DNA of 64,000 nt from NCBI RefSeq assembly GCF_035083965.1, contig NC_089724.1, forward strand, positions 26,360,974-26,424,973, written 5' to 3'. The notes under the pieces are model-generated. The model ran no database searches. It was not told the origin of the DNA and saw only the letters and a program-made list of their open reading frames with translations. Made by a program: the position numbers and the translations under genes. Source of the stretch: Branchiostoma lanceolatum. Lineage: Eukaryota > Chordata > Leptocardii > Amphioxiformes > Branchiostomatidae. Of this stretch, positions 1 to 9,935 are shown piece after piece; positions within the stretch are counted from its first letter, which is position 1; the number at the start of each line of letters is the position of its first letter.

Positions 1-896
1 TTATCTGCCGCCGGGTATTCAGCCAGGGTGACCCCGGCCCGAGTTCGGTACACGAGAATGACGTGCTGGATATTTTACGGTTGTCTTCAATCAATAAACA
101 AAAAAATGCTGTAGGCTACCATCAAAATTAGCAGGATAGCGAGCAGTTTCAAATATCGTAAACGACCCCTTGCGGATTCTGAATGGAGCTGCATATGGTA
201 TCACCACATGTTAGTAGCGATATTTTTCTGATAGCAAGTGAAGGGGGTAGATTATACAGGTGTGATTGTGTGAGATGGGCGATACATTTCAGGCTAATAT
301 GAAATAAAACTAATACATGATGAGACGTCATCGATGTGCTAGCACTGTGTGAAAAGCACATGGAAAACTCCAACATTCGATAAACCGTTATGTCATCCTC
401 AGGATCCTGTCAGTGATGAGTTCTTGTATCCGCCAGGGGGCGTGGTTACCTAGTGTGCATTCGTAGAGAGAGTGAGGTTTGCTGACTGCATGGTTGACTG
501 AAGAAGTGACAAAGATGCACTCTCGTGTTCGTACGTACGTACAACGTAAGAAATATGGCTAGGGAAATAAACTCTATGTACCAAAGAAAACTACACAGTT
601 GTGTATTGTATTCTAATGTGCATTGTAATGACTTTTTATTCCGTTTATTGTAGATTATGTAACGTTACATAAAAGTTGTACGTTTGTCTGTATTTTCGTA
701 AGTCAGCCGTTACCGGCGAGAGCTGCTTGGACTGGCCCAGTGTATTGACTTGTTTTACTCTCAATCGATAAAAATACAAATACAACTAGAGAGGCAACAT
801 TTGCGAGCAAATACAGCATGTTTAGCCCATACGCCTCCCCATGTAAAAAAAGGACTGTCCAAAAATAACACTTGAGCAAATTGAAATATTGAGAAA
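1..896. other. Gene-free stretch with repeat fragments
   Basis: I see no convincing coding sequence here. The first ~60 bases are GC-rich and resemble the tail of a SINE. Around 405-475 is one copy of a short repeat with the core CCAGGGGGCG; related copies lie near 9365-9420 (opposite strand) and 17540-17610. The rest is AT-rich and unremarkable. Confidence 0.5.
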
Positions 897-1002
897 GGAT
901 GGATGGATGGATGGATGGATGGGTGGGTGGATGGATGGATGGATGGATGGATGGATGGATGGATGGATGGATGGATGGGTGGGTGGATGGATGGATGGAT
1001 AG
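897..1002. repeat. GGAT tetranucleotide microsatellite
   Basis: A run of GGAT units with occasional GGGT variants spans about 105 bases. The minus-strand open frame of Ser-Ile-His-Pro repeats across it is a by-product of the repeat. Confidence 0.95.
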
Positions 1003-1274
1003 GTGCGTGCTTTGATAGATGAGAAACTCACCATCTTAATTTTATGGATGACATCCTCTGGAGACCCCAAAACTAATGCAAATATTTACAAAACCGCAGG
1101 ACTATTGTATCTGTATAGCCGTATAACCGCCCCAGCTTATCTGTCTCTCTTGCCCAGATAAACGTGGCTGCTTATCCTTTCAAGAAGTTTCATTTGCACG
1201 TTTCAAACTCGACGGAGAGAATCTGAGTGAAATGTTTGACATCTAGGTCAAAGGGTAACTCATAGAAGCTTCAA

Positions 1275-1345
1275 CGTGTTGTGCACGTGTTTGGGACGTG
1301 TTGTGCGCGTGTTTGGGACGTGTTGTGCGCGTGTTTGGGACGCGC
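1275..1345. repeat. 22-bp tandem repeat, three copies
   Basis: Three adjacent 22-bp units of the form GTGTTGTGCGCGTGTTTGGG plus two bases. The first has CACG in place of CGCG. Confidence 0.85.
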
Positions 1346-1504
1346 GTTGGGCGATGTCCTCGTCCCTGCACCACAAATATGGACGTTTGATAGGTTAATC
1401 AGATGCATTCGCAATACATGCATGTTATGCAAATATACAACCGTGTATCCAGTAGCTTCTCTATTCTTCTGGACGATATCCGTCCTCCAATTTTTCGAAA
1501 GCAA

Positions 1505-1805
1505 GCTTAGGTTGGTACGTCAGAGACAATGGGAATCAAACAAGATTTTATTAATCATATTTTCATCCGAGATTTTTACAATTTCTTATTCGACTGTCTT
1601 TCAAAACCCGTGTTGTTGTTGTGCACTGTATAATGGTTAAGACACGTGCAAATGTCCATGACCCAGTTGCAACATATCATAAGAAGATACGTCAGAGACA
1701 ATAAGAATTTAACAAGATTTTTTAATGATATCTTCATCCAAGATTTCTACAATTTCTTATTCGACTGTCTTTCAAGACACGTGTTGTTATCTCCATGAAA
1801 AAAGG
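1505..1805. repeat. Dispersed repeat module, two adjacent copies
   Basis: The module has a block beginning ACGTCAGAGACAAT, then ATCTTCATCCAAGATTTCTA, then a cytosine-rich end and TGTTGTGCACTGTATAATGG. It occurs at about 1516-1660 and again at 1688-1795. Further copies lie at 3770-3950 and 4130-4205, the last two separated by a foldback element. No protein is evident. Confidence 0.75.
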
Positions 1806-1839
1806 CTTTTTCATGGAGTACTGTTTTGCTTGCGTTTGG

Positions 1840-2800
1840 TGTTTGTGTGTATGTTTGTGTCACCGGTCGCTTAAAGTCACCATAACTGTAAAACCTGTGC
1901 ATGGATTGAAATGATTTTTGGTATGTGGGTGGGTGTTAGGTGGAGGAAGGTCAAGGTCGATTTTGGGCCTCCTAGCATGTGTGACTGGAACTGCAATGGC
2001 GTATTTGATAAAATCTTAAATGTAGAAGAACTGAAGAGTGGATGGACAGATCGTCATGTTCTTTGGTAGACAGGTAGGTTAGACCAAGTTGTACACACTT
2101 AAGTGCAAACTATGCAGATGAGACCGAATTTGCATAAGTAAGGAGGTAAATCGTTTGCATGGGTGTCGTCGTATGCTTAAAGTCAGCATAACTGTAGAAC
2201 GTGTAGATGGATTGTAGTGATATTTGGTATGTGGGTATGCGCTGGAAGGAGAATGGTCAAGGTCGATTTTGGGCCCCCTGGTTTGTGTCCCTGGAACTGC
2301 AATGGCCTATTTGTAAAAATGTTCTAAAGGGGTTTAACTGAAGAGAGGAACAACAGATTTTCATGTTATTTGGTACGCTGGTAGGTTGGACGGAGATGTA
2401 CACACTGAAGTTCAAATCATGCGAAGTTATTGTGTTTGCGTGTGTGTGCGCGTGTGTGTATGTTTGTGTCACCGTGTTTGTATGTATGTGTCACCGGAAG
2501 CTTAAAATCAGCATAACTGAAGAACGTGTGGATGGATTGAAATGATATTTGGTATGTGGGTAGGTGCTGGGAGGAGAAAGGTCAAGGTCGATTTTGGGCC
2601 CCCTGGTATGAGTTACTAGAACTGCAATGGCTTGTTTGTAAATATTTTCCAAGGAGAATAACTGAAGAAAGGAGCGACAGATTTTCATGTTATTTACTTG
2701 GCAGGTAGCTTAGAGAGGGTTGTATACAATGAAGTGCATATTATGCAAATTGGACTTAATTGGCCTAAGTAATGGGGAAATCTATATTTGCAGTGTTGGC
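1840..2800. repeat. About 300-bp tandem repeat, three degenerate units
   Basis: Three units start near 1850, 2165 and 2470. Each carries the landmarks CATAACTG, GGTCAAGGTCGATTTTGGGC, an AACTGCAATGG block, then ATTTTCATGTTATTTGG and a TATGCAAATT block. A fragment of the same family lies at 51870-52000, and a related subrepeat builds the element at 30019-31342. The open frames here are inconsistent between units, so I do not call a gene. Confidence 0.75.
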
Positions 2801-2924
2801 CATTGCATTGCCATCTGTTACTTGTAGTAGCTATGGCCATCTGTTACTTGTAGTAGCGAAAGTGGGTCACCCCCCCCAACATGTGTGGGTGATACCATTG
2901 AGCGATATAGAATGGGGGGAACTG

Positions 2925-3746
2925 GTTTAATGAATGAAAGACCTTCATTGTGCATTCATGCCCCGAGGGGCTAGGTACAGGCCATCTAACTTAACACATG
3001 AAACATACAAGGACATAAATACAACAATACAAGCTGTAAACATATAGAATAGACAAACGTGTTATCAAACTAAGCTAGTCCAATGGTGTCGACTTCTTCT
3101 CGCTTCTTTGTACATGTGTAAATGTATGAACAGACAATATTTCTAATACAAAGATTATCCAGGCGTAATGAAAATATGAATTTGTCTGTTACATTTAGAT
3201 GTTTGAAATATGGGAATTTTTCTTTGATAAGGTTAAAAAGTACACTTCTTTTGCTATCGTATTATTTACAATCTAGGACGAAATGTGCTCATCTTCTACT
3301 CGATTTAAATTACAATGTTGACAAAGTCTATGTTGTAGAGGCGTGCGGTTGTGCCTTCCTGTTTCGACATGTAATCTGTGACAGCTAACCCGGAGTTTAG
3401 TAGTAGCCACTCTGTGTTTGATGTTGCTAATGGATAAATACTCTTCTTCTTTATACAATGACTTAAACAGACGGTAGGTTCGGAGTTTGTTGCTGTAAGA
3501 TTTATCCCTGTTATCGTTGTGGATTTCGGCTGAGAATGTTTGAGTATAGATGTCTTTTAATCGTTGACTAATGGAGTTAATGATATGTGACAAATTTGTT
3601 CCTAAGGATACTTGGCTCCAAACGAAGGCATAACCGCATTCCTCTAGCATGTTACGGACACCGGACGCCCAGCATTTTTTGCCATTGGCTTCTAATTGAA
3701 GTTGGCATAACAGGGCGTCGGCTTGTAATAAAAAACAAAGTCTCAT
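2925..3746 (-). pseudogene. 3' end of a non-LTR retrotransposon (LINE) polyprotein, decayed
   Basis: The minus strand encodes about 157 residues (3746 to 3273). They resemble the region after the reverse transcriptase in LINE ORF2 proteins, including KLRVSCHRLHVETGRHNRTP and a downstream LCQHCNLN cysteine motif. This tail is common in invertebrate LINE polyproteins. The frame then shifts by one base near 3285, reaches a stop and continues in another frame to about 3065. It is followed by a short 3' UTR ending in ATTCATTAAACC near 2925. No RT catalytic motif is present, so this is a 5'-truncated dead copy. The LINE clade cannot be fixed from this piece. Confidence 0.7.
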
Positions 3747-3952
3747 GGAGATTTTGGGTCCTAGGACTCTTGTTGTGCACTGTATAATGGTTTAGACACG
3801 TGGAAATGTCCATGACCCAGTTGCAACATGTCATAAGAAGATACGTCAGAGACAATGAGAAACAAACAATTGCAAGATTTTTTTATTATTTTATCTTCAT
3901 CCAAGATTTCTACAATTTCTTTTTCGGCTGTCTTTCAAAACACGTTGTTTTG

Positions 3953-4128
3953 TAATCTCCAAGCAGATCTACACCGGGCGCGAAAATCGTATAAGCCAGC
4001 CAGAGAAGGTCCAGTCAGCCAGAGAGGGTCCAGTCCAACCGGGCTGATTGGACCCTCTCTGGCTGGCTGGACCTTCTCTGGCTAGCATATACGATTTTCG
4101 CGCCCGGTGTAGATCTGCTTGGAGATTA
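3953..4128. mobile_element. Foldback element with TCTCCAAGCAGA ends
   Basis: A 176-bp near-perfect hairpin. The outer arms read AATCTCCAAGCAGATCTACA and its complement, and the inner arms contain nested CCAGCCAGAGAAGGTCCAG stems around a short loop. It interrupts the dispersed repeat of 1505-1805. The uninterrupted copy at 1591-1640 gives the empty site, and TTTGT flanks the insertion on both sides. It belongs to a family also seen at 18063, 18853, 35851 and 35939. No coding capacity. Confidence 0.85.
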
Positions 4129-4604
4129 TTTGTTGTGCACTGTTTAATGGTTAAGACACGTGCACATGTCCATGACCCAGTTGCAACATGTCATAAGAAG
4201 ACAGTGCCCCCATCTTCTTCTATTTTTTTTTTAATTTGAAACCCGGCAATTTAGGAGCTGAACTGTTTCATGAATACATAACACACGATCTTTTCTGACC
4301 AATGACGATAGCTGGCGAGAGCTTTCTGTCTGTAATTGCATGATCATATGTAAATCATAACAGTTATTGTCTGACAGATATAATCTGTACCGCGCACTAG
4401 CAAGCTGAGAGGGAGAGAGATTGGATGTTAGCCAGGCTAATCCTACACAATCGTAAGTAGTAGTATATAAACTGGTTTATTATTGTACATCATACATACA
4501 CTATAAAATACAACTTTGTAGCCAGAGGGCCAGATCACGGTGTACTTGTTCACAGCAAGACCCGTAACCATACTTGCATTTTGAAATAATACATTTAAGG
4601 TACA
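4129..4604. other. Gene-free stretch
   Basis: 4130-4205 is the right half of the dispersed repeat split by the foldback element. The remainder is AT-rich with a poly-T run near 4222-4236. I see no gene. Confidence 0.5.
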
Positions 4605-4960
4605 GTTCCATAATGTCACAATTCATGCGAGCGTCGGTCGAATTTGTAGATCGCCCGAAGCTCGCCGAATTTCAAAATCGTCCGAGCGTCGACCATATTT
4701 TCCAATGAAAATCTCGGGTGACGTCCGTCGGACACTACTAAAATTCCCCATGGGATGGTAAAATCTCTTGGACATGGACGAAGTCAGAATCGACTAACCT
4801 GGTAAAAGGCCAATATTTGGATCAACTTTGATTTCTAAAAGTCGCCCAAAGCCCTCGTAATCGACAGGGCGTCGGCCGTATTTCGGCCGAAAATGCACAT
4901 TTGAAGCTCGCCAACACGTCGGCCGAGCTGAATTTCTTATTTGTGACGGGGGCTTTGACA
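4605..4960. mobile_element. AGCC/GTCAC-ended inverted-repeat element (MITE)
   Basis: It shares its whole length with the elements at 17149-17505 and 58751-59102. The arms contain GCGAGCGTCGG near the left end and CGGCCGAGCTGAATTTC near the right, closing with TTATTTGTGACGGGGGCT. The left terminus is eroded relative to the other two copies. The minus-strand open frame of ~85 residues is shared by all three and reflects the repeat, not a gene. Confidence 0.75.
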
Positions 4961-5736
4961 CAAGATGTCAGTGTGGTATTCACGAATCGGGACGTTCTAC
5001 GTTTAAACTGACTGAACTTGTGTGCGTTTCTTAGTTTCCTGCCATGCAATCGGTAGGTACGTCGCAGATTCTGTGACACACAGAAAATTTAGAAATACTG
5101 AAATCTAAAGTCAACACAGAGTAGAATTATCGTAATGATGGCTCGTCCGAGCTACATTTATGTACCACTACTTTTCTTGCCTGGAGATTTCTTTCCATAG
5201 TAAGGCCATGTTGATTTTATTATATGGATTACATCAGCATCACTTTTCGTCTGTTTCCAACATCAAAAAATGGTTTCCGTCCATACTGTGAATCGTAATA
5301 AGCAGTATGAGAAAATACATGCTGTAAATTGCAAAAAAATACCATGTACCATGTTGAAACACAGATACTGATGTCGTAGAATTCAATTCTAAAGAAGACG
5401 TGTTTTGAAAAAAGAAAAAAGGAGATATTTGGGTATACCATATACTATATGTGTTTAGTTTTGTTCATCCTTCCTGACCAAGTAGATTTCAAATGAAGGC
5501 ACCTTTTTTTGCCAAACTTTTTTTTATTCGCACGCTTGCATCAGTTTTGGGATACCCAGAGGAGGTCATTCATTTAATCAAATCGACATGGTCCAATGAA
5601 AGTGCATTCTGTATATCGTTTCTCTAATTCAGGATCCCCATAGACAAAAATTCCCTACCTATCTATTTGTTCATTTCCATGTATATTTTCCGTCATAGGA
5701 AACTTTTGTCTGCTGAGCATACTGACGCGTTACAAA
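4961..5736. other. Upstream region of the LRR-Ig reading frame
   Basis: AT-rich DNA without a convincing gene or recognisable repeat. It should contain the promoter and 5' UTR of the 5737 gene, but I cannot place a TATA box or start site with confidence. Confidence 0.35.
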
Positions 5737-6912
5737 ATGGAATCCGCGACGTCCTTTTTCATTCTAACCCTGCTGACCACTACTGTTGGGAAGACCGTTC
5801 ATTTTACCGGCCGTAACTTAACGCACGTCCCGATAGATTCTATCATGCCAGACGCCCATACTGTCAGGCTGTCAGACAACAAAATATCCCACCTCGGCTC
5901 CTTTAATACAACCCCGTACATACGGCATCTGTTTATCGACAGCAACAGTGTAAACAACCTATCCCCGCAAACATTCCAACGCCTGGGTGAGCTTCGTGTT
6001 CTGGATCTGGATAGAAACTACATCGTTTCCCTTCGCGACTTCATCTTTTCCGACCTCGCCGCGCTTTTAAACCTGTTGCTCTCAAACAACCTCATTTCCG
6101 CCATATCAGAACGCGCCTTCCACGGTCTGGCAAGTCTGGAGTTCCTGGAACTTTCCGGGAATAGACTGTCTGTGGTTCCCATGCAGGCCATCAGGCTGAT
6201 TCCTAGTAAACAGCTCTTGTTAGTATCGCTCAAGGTCAGTCAAATACCCAGACATATAAAATCAGTACACCCGTCCGCTTCTTACCAGTTCCAGGGGAAC
6301 CCTTTGCACTGTGATGAAGAGAAGATCAACCATGATGATGTGATTCACTGTGATTACACGTGGCCACAAATAAGACCTTACGTCATGTATACCGAACATA
6401 ACCGCTCTTTCGTCGGAAAGTCTTTACTCATCAAAATTCGGTATAGATACTTCGGTGTTCTTCCTAACACCTTCTACGTCAGTGAGCATCTTTCGTTTGG
6501 TCTACCTTTTCTTCGCAGTTCCGGAAAACAGGTCCATGTTGATTCCTATGTCTGGAACACCCCCACAGGGCGCCACATGGTCGAGTCTGTCACCGAAGCG
6601 CTCGTGGTCGAAGACTTCACCGCGGAAGACTCGGGCGTGTACACAAGTGAACTAAAGAGGCTGGATAGCACGAGAACTTATCACTGGGACCTGTTGCTGT
6701 GTCTCAACTGGCACCCAAAGGAAAAACAGGAGCAGAACATGACAATGCCCCCATCCGACGACTTTTCAAAACTAGGCAAAAACAACAGAACCCCGTGTGC
6801 CATTTCTACGAACCTATCTTGTTGTTCTTACTGGTTTGTTGTCGATCCACCATTACATAAAAAGTTCTTTGTCATTGGAAATTCCAAGTCTCAAGCAAAA
6901 TCCGTCGACTAA
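5737..6912 (+). CDS. LRR-Ig receptor ectodomain, open frame ending at an early stop
   Basis: The ATG at 5737 has a strong context (AAAATGG) and begins a hydrophobic signal peptide of about 18 residues. About five leucine-rich repeats follow (residues ~38-165), for example LRVLDLDRNYIVSLRDF. A C-terminal LRR cap with NPLHC follows at ~188. An Ig-like segment then carries EDSGVY near 298-302, but the usual Cys after the Tyr is Ser. Asn glycosylation sites are frequent. The TAA at 6910 falls just before a transmembrane stretch that continues in the same frame. The visible product would therefore be a secreted ectodomain of 391 residues. The family is typical of innate-immune or adhesion receptors that are expanded in amphioxus. 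The gene appears intronless. It may be a pseudogene or a stop allele. Confidence 0.75.
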   Translation: MESATSFFILTLLTTTVGKTVHFTGRNLTHVPIDSIMPDAHTVRLSDNKISHLGSFNTTPYIRHLFIDSNSVNNLSPQTFQRLGELRVLDLDRNYIVSLRDFIFSDLAALLNLLLSNNLISAISERAFHGLASLEFLELSGNRLSVVPMQAIRLIPSKQLLLVSLKVSQIPRHIKSVHPSASYQFQGNPLHCDEEKINHDDVIHCDYTWPQIRPYVMYTEHNRSFVGKSLLIKIRYRYFGVLPNTFYVSEHLSFGLPFLRSSGKQVHVDSYVWNTPTGRHMVESVTEALVVEDFTAEDSGVYTSELKRLDSTRTYHWDLLLCLNWHPKEKQEQNMTMPPSDDFSKLGKNNRTPCAISTNLSCCSYWFVVDPPLHKKFFVIGNSKSQAKSVD

Positions 6913-7974
6913 TCCACCATTTCTATTGCTATTGTCGCCATTCTTATTATGTTATTTCCTAACGCGTTGTTTTTTTTTTGGAGAAAAGGACGAACTAGTC
7001 CACAAAACAATCTCACCGCCAGTAAAACATTTCACATGGGGGTACAAGTCGCGGCTGTAGGCATCCCTCTGCACACCCTGTCCAATTTATCAGAAGATCC
7101 AACAGAAGGAGAATTTAACGCTCTTCCTCTTCAACGTCTGCGATCGCGAGATTTTCACTGTTCGGCAATGAAAATTGGAGTCACGCAATACAGTTTCCAC
7201 TGCGTGGCAGATGCGCTCCCTGCGGAGACGGTCGGTACTACAGAAGCTCACTGACAGGTTCATCACTACGAGAACGATGACGCAGAAGCGCCCCCTGTGG
7301 ACACGGCCAGTACTACAGAAGCTCAGGTTCATCACTATGACAACGATGACACAGAAGCGCCCCCTGCGGACACGGTCAGTACTACAGAAGCTCAGGTTCA
7401 TCACTACGACAACGATGACGCATCAGATGCAGATGAGGAGGTCCAACACCACTACGCTTCTGCAGCGCCGCCCCCTCTACCGGTCTATGAAGAAACTGCA
7501 GCTCACGCTGTGAACACAGAGGGAGTATCCGAACAACCAGCTTTTCAAGCCGAGAATGTCGGAACTGGTGAGGAAGAAATTCCTTACAGAGTAGCCGCGG
7601 CAAATTCGCTGTACTCACGAAATTCGGATTTCAATCGGGGAACTCCCGCGGCAAGTAAGCATACAAGTAGCACTGCTGCAAATTACTGTGCGACGGATGC
7701 GGACCGAATGGAAGAACAAGTTCATGCCACAGCAGAGGTCAACACGCTATATCATCAACGAGGCACGGCTACGAATCGTAGAACTCTCACAAGTGAGCAT
7801 ACAAGTAGCGTCGCCGCAAATTGCTGTGCGATGGTTGCGAACCAAACGGAAGCCGGTATCACTGACTTATACGGACAGCAAACTGACATGGCACGTGACG
7901 TTGCAACGACTTCTCAAGATCCTGTGGAGGATTTGGGCATTTTGTATGGAAGTGTTGCCGCATCTGTCGAGTAA
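6913..7974 (+). pseudogene. In-frame continuation of the LRR-Ig gene: membrane helix and cytoplasmic tail
   Basis: This stretch is in the same frame as 5737-6912. Directly after the TAA it encodes a hydrophobic helix containing ISIAIVAILIMLFP and LFFFW, then the basic stop-transfer WRKGR. The tail of about 330 residues contains a second in-frame stop, TGA at 7252-7254. It then runs open from 7255 to the TAA at 7972. The tail has three 23-residue repeats with HHYDNDD, a proline cluster (PPPLPVYEE), and four spaced LY motifs (NSLY, NTLY, TDLY, GILY). One frame across two stops argues that it was recently one gene of about 745 residues. Readthrough is possible but not shown. Confidence 0.6.
7237..7449 (+). 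repeat. 69-bp coding tandem repeat in the receptor tail
   Basis: Units begin with ACTACAGAAGCTCA at 7237, 7312 and 7381. The second is 69 bp (23 codons). The first is 75 bp because it carries a 6-bp insertion that creates the TGA stop. The third unit is partial, diverging after the GACAACGATGACG block. Confidence 0.85.
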
Positions 7975-8193
7975 TACTGTAAATGCAGAAATGTTTCGCG
8001 GGGATTTCATTTCGCGGTAGGGAGAAAATGGAGTGCTCGCGGTGGTTTTGAGTTCGCGTTTGAGACTATAGCAGCGCTACCTACAGTCACACAATGGAAC
8101 GGCTTTTCGCGGTGGTTTTAAGTTCGCGAAAAAGCGGTTACCACAAAAACACCGCTAACATAAAACCACCGCGAACACTTCTGCGTTACAATA
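7974..8193. mobile_element. Inverted-repeat element with CGCGGTGGTTTT subrepeats
   Basis: The ends read TACTGTAAATGCAGAAATGT and the imperfect complement CTTCTGCGTTACAATA. The interior has repeated TTCGCGGTGGTTTTAAGTTC blocks in both orientations. About 220 bp, non-coding. Its left edge touches the stop codon of the receptor frame. Confidence 0.75.
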
Positions 8194-8670
8194 GCGTGAC
8201 CTATATAAATCGTTACATTTGCGAGGCTTAGTCTATTTCACGCCCGCCAAGTACTTTAGCGCACGCCGGGAAGTTTTACGGGGTTTGTTGCAATTGCAGC
8301 AATTAGAAAGACCGACTGGAAAGAAAGTATGACAGAAATAGACCTATATATGCTTAGCAAAAGAGCCTGTAAATTACGAGTACGCCTAATAACCCGTTGA
8401 GAATGACTAACTTTTGACTAACTAATGTGATAAAAGATTGATAGAGGGGAGAAAATAAGAACATGTATAGTGGGGTCATCCTCAGATCAATACTTAACCA
8501 ACAAAGCTTTAAATTAGATATGATTTGCATTTGTCGTTTGTTATTACTACTACCATAAAGCATTGTAAAATACAACTTTTTCTTCGGTAAATGTGCATTT
8601 GAAAGTATTGTATTTCGTGTTTCACGTTAGACGTTGTTTAAATACGCTTTGAATGCCGTTTGCCTGTGAG
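8194..8670. other. Gene-free stretch
   Basis: AT-rich DNA with no gene or clear repeat that I can support. Confidence 0.4.
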
Positions 8671-8671
8671 T

Positions 8672-8711
8672 GAGTGAATGAATGAATGAATGAATGAATG
8701 AATGAATGAAT
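8672..8711. repeat. GAAT tetranucleotide repeat
   Basis: About ten GAAT units, running directly into the first copy of an 86-bp direct repeat. Confidence 0.9.
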
Positions 8712-8787
8712 GAGAAGAGGCAAGGGGGGCGTGGCCCTGACATGGAAAGCATCAATTGACTATGCAGTGCACAAGCTGGAAGACGGC

Positions 8788-8911
8788 ATATCTTGTGTAT
8801 ATATGCAGAAAGTTATTATTTTATATTGTAACACCTGATAATGACTGTATATTCATGTATTTTATTAATGTGGCTCTCCTAACATGGAGGAATAAAGAAA
8901 GGAAAGGAAAG
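8788..8911 (+). mobile_element. LINE 3' tail insertion flanked by an 86-bp direct repeat
   Basis: The segment ends in GGAATAAAGAAAGGAAAGGA, a 3'-tail style typical of non-LTR elements. It is flanked by two copies of the same ~86-bp sequence (about 8702-8787 and 8912-8997). That layout fits a 5'-truncated retroelement insertion with an unusually long target-site duplication, or a local rearrangement between related LINEs. Confidence 0.55.
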
Positions 8912-9187
8912 GAATGAATGAGAAGAGGCAAGGGGGGCGTGGCCCTGACATGGAAAGCATCAATTGACTATGCAGTGCACAAGCTGGAAGACGGCAACGA
9001 CAGACTGATGGGTATAAGAATTAGACTCAGAAATGGACAGAAGTTATTTGTATTTGCTGTATACCTGCCACATGCAAACTCACCCATGAAGGAATATAGA
9101 GACCAGCTGGATGTCATGTTAGAAGTCTACAGAAAGTATGGGAATGAAGGAAGCGTTCCCACAGACCTACCCACCTACAAAATATGA
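8912..9187 (+). pseudogene. LINE endonuclease-domain fragment
   Basis: The frame of 89 residues contains GGVALTWKASIDYAVHKL, NDRLMGIRI and LFVFAVYLPHANSPMKEYRD. These match the central part of the AP-endonuclease (exo_endo_phos) domain of non-LTR retrotransposon ORF2. The N-terminal catalytic part, the rest of the endonuclease and the reverse transcriptase are absent. It breaks off where the 9190 repeat begins. Confidence 0.65.
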
Positions 9188-9189
9188 AG

Positions 9190-9315
9190 ACAATACATCC
9201 AGGCATTCTTGAGTTATCATCCCATGGACTTTCACATTCCTGTACAATTCCTAGAATTCTTGCAATCTGCACACAATATAGTAAAAATTTGGCTCGCCCC
9301 TGAGGCGTCGCCAAA
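9190..9315. repeat. Dispersed repeat shared with 21680-21865
   Basis: This block carries CATTCCTGTACAATTCCTAG and closes with GGCTCGCCCCTGAGGCGTCG. The same order recurs in intron 4 of the first P450 gene (21680-21865). No coding potential. Confidence 0.75.
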
Positions 9316-9539
9316 AACAATATGTTTCGTTGGCGAAACATAATAATCTTCTCTACATCTTTAAGAATGCACACCTAATTACTGCGCCCCCTGACGGATA
9401 CAACAACTCATTACATCATAGGCGGTAGGCCATCGAGTTTTTTGTTGAAAAAGGGATTACTGTGCCGTATATATATAAACTCCGATGGTCCGCTAAGAAA
9501 CAAACAAACGGAAAGATTTCGGTGAATCGTAGACTAACG

Positions 9540-9935
9540 CACTGACTGTGTACTCGGCCTACTGAAAGATTCCCGAGAACTTACTCTAACACGCACTGTG
9601 TATCAGTAGATCCACTGAAAGATTCCCGAGAGTCGTACACTAACTGTAACAGTACAACCACAACGCCCGATCTGTCTACTTGATCCGCTGAAAGATTCCC
9701 GAGAATCGTACACTAACACACACTGTGTACTTGGTCCACTGAAATATTCCCGAGAGTCGTACACTAACACACACTGTGTACTTGGTCCACTGAAATATTC
9801 CCGAGAGTCGTACACTAACACACACTGTGTACTTGATCCACTGAAAGATTCCCGAGAGTCGTACACTAACACACTATGTGTACTTGATCCACTGAATGAT
9901 TCCCGAGAATCGTACACTAACTGTAACAACCACAA
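9540..9935. repeat. 51-bp minisatellite, about five full units plus flanking partials
   Basis: Clear unit boundaries lie at 9698, 9749, 9800 and 9851, each with CCGAGAGTCGTACACTAACA and CACTGTGTACTTGGTCCACT. Degenerate units flank them. The 51-bp period keeps one minus-strand frame open (repeating VYDSRE.FSG.STQCVL), but there is no other sign of a gene. Confidence 0.9.

Noticed and set aside
822-1070. Minus-strand frame with SIHP repeats
   Set aside because: It is a translation of the GGAT microsatellite.
6797-7060. Alternative frame with a hydrophobic stretch after the LRR-Ig domain
   Set aside because: A membrane helix is present in the receptor's own frame immediately after the TAA, so no frameshift into this alternative frame is needed.
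9540-9935. CRISPR-like regular repeat array
   Set aside because: The units are directly adjacent without unique spacers and the DNA is eukaryotic. It is a minisatellite.
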